Below, piece by piece: positions 63,101-64,000 of a DNA stretch of 64,000 bases (positions within the stretch are counted from its first letter, which is position 1; every line of letters starts with the position of its first letter). The position numbers and the translations under genes are program-made. The notes beneath the pieces were generated by a model that was not told the origin of the DNA, did no database searches, and saw only the letters and a list, made by a program, of their open reading frames with translations. Source of the stretch: Lentimicrobiaceae bacterium (lineage in GTDB: Bacteria; Bacteroidota; Bacteroidia; Bacteroidales; Lentimicrobiaceae). The DNA is taken from the NCBI GenBank assembly GCA_020636745.1, contig JACJXH010000011.1:37826-101825 (forward strand), given 5' to 3'.

Positions 63101-64000
63101 TGGGCAGTACTCGATGCTCAGGTGGTTATCACAATCACTTCTGTGAATGATACTCCTTTGGCAGTTAACGATGATATTGTTACTTCTGAGGATACCCCGG
63201 TAAGTGGAACTGTACTTACCAACGATTCAGATCCGGAAAATGACCCGTTAACAGTAACTCAATTTGTTGTAAACGGAACCACTTATCTGGCTGGTGTAAC
63301 AGCAACCATTGCCAATGTTGGAACACTGGTTATTAACTCAAATGGCTCCTTCCTGTTTGTACCAGTTGCCAATTACAACGGAAGTGTACCGGCAGCCACC
63401 TATACCATTACCGATGGCAATGGCGGATACGATACAGCCGATCTGAATATCACGGTTACTCCTGTCAACGATCCGCCTGTATTGGTTGACGATGATTACA
63501 CGCTTTGCAGCAATGGCACATCAACCGGAAATATCTTATCCAACGGCGATGCCGATCCTGATGGAACAGCATTAACAGTTAATGCAACTCCGGTTGTTGT
63601 TGCAGCGCACGGTACATTTACCATTGATAGTGATGGAGACTTCACCTATGATCCTGACAACGGATACAATGGTATTGACTTTGTGGTTGTTGAAATTTGC
63701 GACAGCGGTACACCAGGCATTGAATGTGCTACAAGCACCATCACCTTTACTGTAAATCAAGCAGTAACTGCAGCAGCCGGTTCTGACCAGAGCCTGTGTA
63801 ATGCAACATCAACCACATTAGCAGGAAACAATCCAGCTCCGGGCACCGGAGTATGGACGCTGATCAGTGGACCGAATGTACCGGCCATCACCACACCAAC
63901 AGCCTACAACACCACTGTAACCGGAATGATCCCGGGCACTTATGTGCTGAGGTGGACCATTAATAATGGCGTATGTGCATCTACAAGTGACGATGTGAGT
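42161..64000 (+). CDS. giant HYR/Calx-beta repeat surface protein, 3' end beyond the window
   Basis: Translating from the ATG at 42161, I found the frame open at every point followed up to the last base: 7,280 codons without a stop, and the C-terminus is still missing. A signal peptide (hydrophobic about residues 21-33, cleavage near VSAQA at 38-42) is followed by an Ig-like N-terminal region (to about 218). Then come about 45 HYR-type modules (about 219-4305), about 22 Calx-beta modules (about 4308-6886), cadherin/VCBS-like modules (about 6887-7199) and a final module starting AVTAAAGSDQSLC. Such proteins are secreted adhesins or matrix scaffolds, and the acidic Calx-beta loops should bind Ca2+. 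Type IX secretion is likely by phylum, but the sorting domain is outside the window. The frame is also richer in GC than the neighbouring genes. Confidence 0.93.
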   Translation, partial: MRTSLHSENELKTGKVSFSRFLVTISVIFMFLANVNEVSAQATLQADGPTSICAGESTTINVLICDGYAPWTVVYTDGTSNFTVNNYNSNCDPESGPLEGDAIIVTPASTRTYTLVSVTFGSGLSANALLGSVPVTVNPLPSGIAVSPSTGQCPGVDFMISAIATNGSTYELWNATNTTKIANLPYTTSIVATTNYTVRAISGTTPACTTSVAYTVQLENTPPSITCPGNQTLNPNPTTGCSAALPDYRSLATVSDNCTASGSIIVTQSPAPGTSISGHNTVQQVTLTATDEAGNQASCNFNVTLTDNVNPTISCVADQTVPAGAGCTYTHSGTAWNPTGADNCSVASVTYTANNGASPASGTNLNGVVFQPGTTTVTWTVTDGAGNTATCSFNVSISDTQNPSITFCPENQTATTNSGNCSYTHSGTAWNVTATDNCTVGSIVYTLSGATEGTINTTLNGAVFNTGVTTVNVLVSDGASTPNTVSCSFTVTITDDDAPTVTCPSDITQSTDASACTASVVIPAITFGDNCSSPSLAWSTTGATEISGNGQPGAQTFNIGVTTVTLTVTDGASLTASCSFTVTVNDTELPTITCPANLTASSTSGICSASVTIPSITFTDNCAGSSIAWIANGATDLSGNGQPGAQTFNVGVTNVTITVTDASSNTAQCSFTVTVTDDENPTITCPSDITASNTSNQCSASVNVPAITFGDNCSGSSISWTTSGATILSGSGQIGTRTFNVGATLVTVTVRDAANHTAQCSFTVTVNDTQAPVISGCPANITRTAGASGCTAVVSWTEPTATDNCTAAGSLVWTKSHLPGSTFSTGTTTVTYTAADAAGNISTCTFTVTVNDLVKPVISGCPSNISVGTGPGAITCNKEVTWTEPTATDNCTAQGNLVWTKSHTPPFTFPVGTTTVTYTVKDESNNVSNPCSFNVTVSDNTPPVAACQPVTLTLNASGQATLTTSQVNNGSSDNCTASGSLILTLSKTSFNCSNLGANTVVLTVKDASGNQSTCNATITVVDNIAPVIAPTATTVTGNVNASSGVCYYVVNGTEYDPTVTDNCSGATLHYEVTGATTLSGNGSLAGKQLAKGANIITWTASDAAGNTTATPVTFTKTVIDNQAPTIASIGNQNRGTNLGNCSYTIQGTEFDPTSITDNCGSGNLIITYKINSNAAVTASTLAGIVLPTGINTITWTASDGTNTATSTFRVTVADDDAPSITPISDITVNISTGCSAEVSWTEPTASDNCGVTVFGQTIGLPSGSTFPVGTTLIRYTAKDAALNTTLMSFNVIVVDDTPPVLTCPAGSPFVRDITAACYYTVSGTEFNPTVDDGGCTVTLINSFDGTNTLAGKQLPGGINNIVWTVTDAANNTTSCTIVVDVHDHINPTFTQPTGDPADSYAYTRYTDPGKCYFTVPGVEFDLRNIADNCGTLAPTYIITKNGAPAGASVTTQSGETADVGSGSLASLRFAKDATYPYVVTWTLSDLQNNIVVATPFTISVTDNQPPQFTCYGNEIRVAPNGSCNYVISGTEFDPTNLIDNCDDAADLTISFTIDGTTYPGVTTMSGITLSAGAHTVIWTIVDMAGNSTSCTFTVTIRDTVFPTITQISNQSRNASAGDCFYTAVGSEFDPVANDNCPSPTLINNQNGGSSLADFEFQVGITVVVWTATDASGNATTMQFEVNVLDITAPDFTLPASASRNTSISNCLYTTVGTEFDPQGITDNCTSANYNITNDYNHYRSLAYAQFPTGTTTVTWTVKDFYNNTTTKTIDITVTDNVDPVITCPVNDYVRVVDEGQNYYTVGINEFKPAATDNCGILSYTNSYNAGENLNGVQLAPGTHSITWTAVDAAGNDAICSFDVIVVTELFPPVSCAGDINVNAGSACTYTISGTSNDATSSSPAATLTHNIQISNPGATPYAPSATSLNGAIFPLGNTLVTWTASQTINGTLYSNTCTQYIYVEDNQAPSITAPADITTTTNSGCYANPVNLGTPVTSDNCGGTITVWNNTDGYTNYWGFPIGTTTVTWYAEDQYGNIASDTQTVTVTDDDAPSISCPGSICRQVDDGQNYYTVYDHEFNPYGVWDCSGPVTMTHNIQTSNPGTLPYAPSASTLAGAKIDVNTTSVTWTVTDAASNSTSCTIILDINTDDPPPVTCRGNQYRNTDLNVCSYTVQGAEFDVSSTQSTPAVTLTHNIQTSNSGSLPYAPSSTTLAGAVFPGDVATSIVWTATDGTNTNICCEFVVVIDDNQDPTVTFPDDITTTVGAGSCTATVVVGTPTVSDNCTETASISVSRYPSGNTFPIGVTTVYWTVHDQNGNYVTHNQTITVSDNIAPVIDCPATTYYREFTNDEVNYYAIIGNEFKPSVSDNCEVVSYTNNLTGTGNLNGTHLSIGDHAIIWTALDGNQPTPNTATCTVNVTVVDSFEPILDCPEDVSYNTNSGTCDYTIINTAADPTWQNISIIAGRTLTHNIQTTDANARPYAPSSTTLNGAVFSKGINAVIWTAAQTIGGTEYTSTCSYNVTVDDVEAPVMVTPFLDVTFNIDPGTCVSTQIPDAPTATDNCTLSGSIVITNDLAQVMPFNIGTNNVRWTFTDESGNSSVHTQVVTVVDNEGPVIANCPSENQTAVAAGENCNARVSWPPLVATDACSGVLSFTSDYNSGDLFEVGTTVVTYTATDNAGNTSTCTFNVVVTDTPPTITCVGDQTRNTNAGTCAYLVLGNELDPTSFADNCTTPTITWSFTDPETLGIVSGTNTLSGVSIPRGSNNGPGTGVIPVTWTATDASGGTATCTFTLTIEDHEAPVITVPGNQIRSTDLHQNYYTIQGNEFDDVVAIDNCGIVIKLVNELNLESLDGTQLDMGENTITWFAEDDNHNQSQEVFYCYVIDTEPPRLLTAPQNTTVPVTAGCSAVVNYTPPVIIDNVSGELTFTVTPEYAVPGYEFPLGVTEVTYSTADASGNVFEYTFNVTVVDQIPPTITCASGSPFNKNTDEGEPDYTAVGTEFDPTAYNDNCSVTLTNSFNNTATLAGAHFPVGNHTVTWTATDGSENTVTCTIEVIVTDTEPPVIANCPDATVAKNSEAGECYYLVPGSEYDPYGFSDNQGLLKLTYSIDGAEEVGTDLNTTLVGQQIPVGIHTVVWRLYDLSGNSSIICQTVFTITDPEPPTVVTVGTQTRSTDDGENYYTSNITTDAAWNPVVTDNCEVDVVTYSIDGGDPVGIDEATSIIGVQFAIGTHTIVWSATDIHGNGPTTGSYQVIVTDDDPPTAVCNNIDVNLDNTGNYTLDSDDINAIGFGSFDPSGSVTLSVVPSVFDCSDAGTNTVTLTVTDGSGNTATCDAEVTVHDITPPTAVCVGATVTLDALGQGVLNPASLNGGSSDACGIAGYSASQTLFDCNDVGTNTITLTVTDNNGNTSTCDATVTVVDNTPPSAVCNPITIALDATGNWSLTQANLDALSAGSADNCATTLTTAVDINTFDCGDIGDNSVVVTVTDPGGQSDNCTTTITVVDNMPPVARCKDITVNLDASGNAFITANNVDNGSSDNCNSSPTLGIDISSFTCADLGANTVTLTVTDDYGNTATCTSTVTVVDAVNPTVTCAVGNQTVSTDNNLCTYTHSGTGWDASATDGCTTIASLTYALSGATEVVSNPANTSLDGVTFNKGVTTVIWTAIDGSGNAGNCSFTVTVEDHQNPTAVCQNVTIQLDGSGNASIVAADVNNNSSDNCGIQSLAVSPNTFTCVNLGANTVTLTVTDLSGNVSTCEATVTVEDVSPPVASCQNLTVQLSAAGSVTVAGIEVNDGSTDNSTCPLTYLVSKTLTGTYTASVSYACGEVGANPIFLKVQDAAGNLSTACSASVTVLDNVDPTAVCKNITVQLDGTGNVSILASQVDNGSSDACGIQNLAVNPSAFTCANIGPNTVTLTVTDNNGNTSTCDATVTVQDILPPSFGATCPGNQNHTADAGVCTYTHSDDLWNPTATDNCAVASQTYTVSAPSTLTAPNTTLNGQVFAKGTTTVTWTATDASGNSQTCVFTVTVTDDEDPVALCKAYTAPLQRNGEAVVTPANIDNASHDNCGIVSYEISKNGIDGWASFITYTCSDIGTVTPTIRVTDAAGHTATCSNIVTVVDQQAPMLDAEDIADLTKDTDPGVCKYTHSGIGWDPTDNCDLEPTISYSADNGASPATGSTLNGVVFQKGTTVVTWTVADHAAVPNTGTFSINVVVTDNQDPTVTCPANITQSVAAAGDLNAIVAGIPNPGHADNCDVTMLTYELSGATTAVAQGSGINQLNSGTFNVGTTTVTYVAYDAAGNSQTCSFTITINALENNAVTVTGGPITTYEDQTQGPATFTVVLPTMPTGNVCIDVESNDITEGKVNTVNNRAGAVETTQICFNETNWNVAQTIYVFGQDEFVDDDNIPYTIVLTIDQVNTDELSGYYNVNPDDVAATNIDNDLAGVTVNPIDTQTSEGGDTGTFTVVLDTEPTHDVVITLSSDDLTEGDVTSATTLTFTPLNWNTPQTVTVTGANELIVDGTVEYHIITSATTSTDPKYSGLAVDDVTMNNLDNDVAGITVTPTSLTVSENATTATFTVVLTSKPATDLVDYDVYVDIASNDLTEGTVDKSQLHFTAADWDVPQTVTVTGVDDPVVDGTIAFTIVNTVNATATTDPNYDPLNPADVSVNNTDNDAATVAINSVTLAEGSTLPGTTAFNFTITQTGAQVIGGYTVSWYTSNTGSAKSPSDFTGAGGTVTFTEAEAINGGTKTVTVLVNQDLMVEPNETFPVTLGSITGAAGKNVTIPAGGKTGTGTINNDDSSVFTINDVSTTEGNSGTKTLTFTVHLSNPVELGATLQYTTADNTATDADNDYEPQSGTLTFAYNDVLGYNPDQTISITINGDQKVELNETFYINLSNALVAGVANPNVTISDSQGVGTIENDDAASLVITGFTVNENAGTADYTVTMNYPVQTAFTVNFATSDVTALAGSDYTAVTTTLNFGGVNPLVQTISIPITDDIFDEPTETLTGTISNLNAGGQNVSIGTATATGTILDNDNASLAINDVTVNESAGTATFTVTLTGNTQDQLTVNYATANNTALSTSDYTSKTGTVTFAAGSTNGTTQNIIIDITSDAICEPTETYYVNLSGIVTTGNATIADAQGVGTITDDDTATLSIAGFEVTETNGTQTANFVVTMTAEAQENVVLSFGTANVTATAGSDYTAQTGTVVTLTGGSTTVNVPVSVLGDLIAEPTETLTGTIAITNVNGQQITINTGTATSTILDNDVITIDLAGFTVTETESTQVRNFRASMNTTAQYDIVLEFSTADGTALDGSDYTARTAISVTIPAGSLFIDIPVDILGDNILEPTEAFTGTITLTEDNGQQATVGALTGTATGTIEDNDAASIAIADVSVDEDAGTATFTVTLTGNIQDAFSVEYATSDNTPTASALAGSDYTTATNTLTFSAGSTTGDIRTFTVDINDDTYTEPTETYTVTLSDITGGLVTISDGTAVGTIVDNDAVTFSIDDVTVAEDVAAGVAVFTVTMAGDNLQDALTMSFTTSDGYTGFTTDAEQPSDYILTAGTLTFAAGALSGVTQTITVPIVDNTIAEPTAEYYTVTLSNISTTGTATFTDAVGKGTITDDDPLNTINLTGFTQSEGDVNISYNFVATMDYVAQEDVIISFTTTAGTALHVSDIVQQTDVEYTILAGTTSVNIPVVVVGDLIVEPTESFTGTIALVNANSQLITIGSTPTATGTINDNDQATLTITGFSVNEGDGTGSFTVTSDKVIQNAITVDFATSNGTATAGSDYSSYSATLDFGDGEALSQTIPITILEDIIVEPTETLTGTLSNLQANSQNVILNGGGATTAATSNIEDNDAAFISINNVTNTEPDAGETSEYVFIVTHSGRSTDGSFTVAFTTTNGTAVSTSDYDAASGTLTFSGATGETHTITVIVNGDDVVEPTETFTVDLSEGNFGGRNITFSDDSGLGTILDNDYTTVTVVASDPNAAEPSNNGEFTVSMGKISSTNTVISYTISGDATAGSDYTALSGTVTIPAGSTSATISVPVIDDNILEDDETVTITLSSITSGNSGISIGAPYIATVTIADDDVATVSIAATDADAGEPNNNGQFTITMTKAADVATVITYAVTGTATPGSDYTTLSGTVTIPAGSTTATIAVNVIDNLIIESSETVIATLTAITSGDANTSIDTDNDEATVTITDNDAAIVTITANDPNAAEPSNNGQFTVSMTHPSDTDTEISYTVSGTATAGSDYNSLSGTVTIPAGSTSVTIDVIVNDDNILESSETVIATLIAITSGTPAITIGTPNAATVTITDNDAASVSIADVTVSEADGTATFTVLLTGNVQGGFTIAYATANNSAVQPGDYTNTSGTLTFAGTTGETKTFTVDITNNSIVEITETFFVNLTAISNPLVTYDAQAIGTITDDDAATVSINNVSHDEGNSGTTTYTFTVTMSAASDAAVTVDYATANGTATTGDSDYTATSGTLTFAVGETTKTITVLVNGDTKIEADETFTVALSNLVTNGRSITLGTSTGTGTIVNDDAANLTISDVTLDEGNAGTTNFSFTVSLSSAVATAVTVDYTTANGTATVLDGDYIATAGTVVFSAGQTSKTIIVPVNGDVKVENDETFYVNLSNLSTGGYDVTLTDSQGAGTITNDDAAAITISDATANEGNSGTTSFTFTVTMSHASDAAVTVDYTTANGTATTADNDFSTASGTLTFAAGETSKTITVLVNGDTRVEANETFTIELSDLVDNGRDITITDATGTGTITNDDSATLSIGDVTLAEGNSGTTSFSFTVTLSAASDAAVTVDYATADGTATIADSDYGTATGTLTFAAGETSKTITVSVNGDNKVEADETFTVGLNNMGTNGRSITLSDDSGLGTITNDDNAPVLDDITKTGTEDQTITFTESDFTNAFNDADGDNLVSVEVVSLPANGLLYLDGSEITAGQIIDLADLGLITFVPTSNWHGTTTFDYNATDGTNWAVLDAQVVITITSVNDTPLAVNDDIVTSEDTPVSGTVLTNDSDPENDPLTVTQFVVNGTTYLAGVTATIANVGTLVINSNGSFLFVPVANYNGSVPAATYTITDGNGGYDTADLNITVTPVNDPPVLVDDDYTLCSNGTSTGNILSNGDADPDGTALTVNATPVVVAAHGTFTIDSDGDFTYDPDNGYNGIDFVVVEICDSGTPGIECATSTITFTVNQAVTAAAGSDQSLCNATSTTLAGNNPAPGTGVWTLISGPNVPAITTPTAYNTTVTGMIPGTYVLRWTINNGVCASTSDDVS
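43808..44391 (+). repeat. 273-bp tandem repeats inside the HYR array
   Basis: Three successive HYR modules share the core GNGQPGAQTFNIGVTTVT (or close variants). Equivalent codons fall at 43808, 44081 and 44354, an exact 273-bp (91-codon) step, with high nucleotide similarity. This indicates recent in-frame duplication. Confidence 0.8.
47870..49620 (+). repeat. HYR subfamily with shared THNIQTSNPG/PYAPS insertion
   Basis: Four non-identical modules (core starting at 47870, 48428, 48722 and 49547) carry the same insertion: THNIQxSN followed by a PYAPSxTxLxGA segment. The rest of each module differs, so the insertion is shared by a scattered subset, consistent with duplication and shuffling of modules. 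Confidence 0.8.
60104..61100 (+). repeat. three related Calx-beta modules with AEPSNNGQF motif
   Basis: The motif A/G-EP-S/N-NNG-Q/E-FT occurs at 60104, 60446 and 60791, steps of 342 and 345 bp. These three units also share the SGTVTIPAGST strand and the sequence around AGSDYTTLSG, and are closer to each other than to other Calx-beta units. Confidence 0.8.
61480..62818 (+). repeat. four phase-locked 348-bp Calx-beta repeats
   Basis: The strand encoding E/Q-T-x-KTI-T/I-V starts at 61619, 61967, 62315 and 62663, exactly 348 bp (116 codons) apart each time. The surrounding DNA is highly similar over long stretches, including the NEGNSGTTSFTFTVTMS-like opening. This is the most homogeneous part of the gene and probably the most recently expanded. 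Confidence 0.85.

Noticed and set aside
42418..63760. Many minus-strand and alternative-frame ORFs of 60-190 codons opposite the giant gene
   Set aside because: They are shadows of the repeat-rich coding frame. Their translations are low-complexity (runs of Val, Ser, Thr) and repeat in step with the modules, with no independent motifs.

Overview
The window looks like a piece of a Bacteroidota chromosome, most likely class Bacteroidia. The evidence is a gldE-gldD pair, lineage-typical families (DUF4175, DUF4292, DUF6249, a TatA-only Tat gene, a GH109-type oxidoreductase, an NtrY-like giant kinase), promoter words of the TTTG-N19-TAnnTTTG type, and the near absence of Shine-Dalgarno sequences. 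The first 41 kb is ordinary AT-rich, mostly housekeeping DNA. The last 22 kb is one giant surface-protein gene.

Layout. 0-2.5 kb (minus strand): end of an exported protein, a YbaK-type tRNA deacylase and gltX. 2.7-22 kb (plus strand): a membrane adenylate cyclase, a DUF4175 coiled-coil protein, ybeY, mnmG, a methyltransferase, a large sensor kinase, a polysaccharide flippase, dut, a TPR protein, a DUF4292 lipoprotein, an EnvC-like protein and tatA, closed by a strong terminator. A tRNA-Ala(GGC) follows on the minus strand. 22.3-25.4 kb: thpR, a DUF6249 membrane protein, an ECF sigma factor with a putative membrane anti-sigma partner, and a fructosamine-kinase family protein. 25.4-31.7 kb: lutB and rpiB (minus), then nadA, a MORN/YwqK repeat protein and an exported nitroreductase (plus), and a small lipoprotein (minus). 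31.8-37.1 kb (minus): a Tat-exported GH109-like enzyme, gldD, gldE, buk and a GAF-type free-methionine sulfoxide reductase. 37.5-41.1 kb (plus): O-antigen-ligase/TPR protein and CorA-type transporter.

Two things stand out. First, mnmG is flanked by two exact parS-type 16-mers that are perfect reverse complements of each other (9123-9138 and 11044-11059). The second contains the likely GTG start codon of the next gene. This suggests a chromosome-partitioning locus and hence proximity to the replication origin.

Second, from 42161 to the window edge one frame appears to stay open for 7,280 codons. The product has a signal peptide, about 45 HYR-type Ig-like modules, about 22 Calx-beta modules, cadherin-like modules and a further Ig/PKD-like module, and its C-terminus is outside the window. 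Parts of both arrays repeat with exact DNA periods (273 bp and 348 bp), which points to recent tandem expansion. A 1.07 kb gene-free leader precedes it, with a perfect 11-bp dyad and then a terminator-like hairpin just upstream of the start. With gldD/gldE in the window, a giant type IX-secreted adhesin or matrix protein is the most likely reading; the sorting signal itself cannot be seen. All domain and motif calls were made by eye, without searches.
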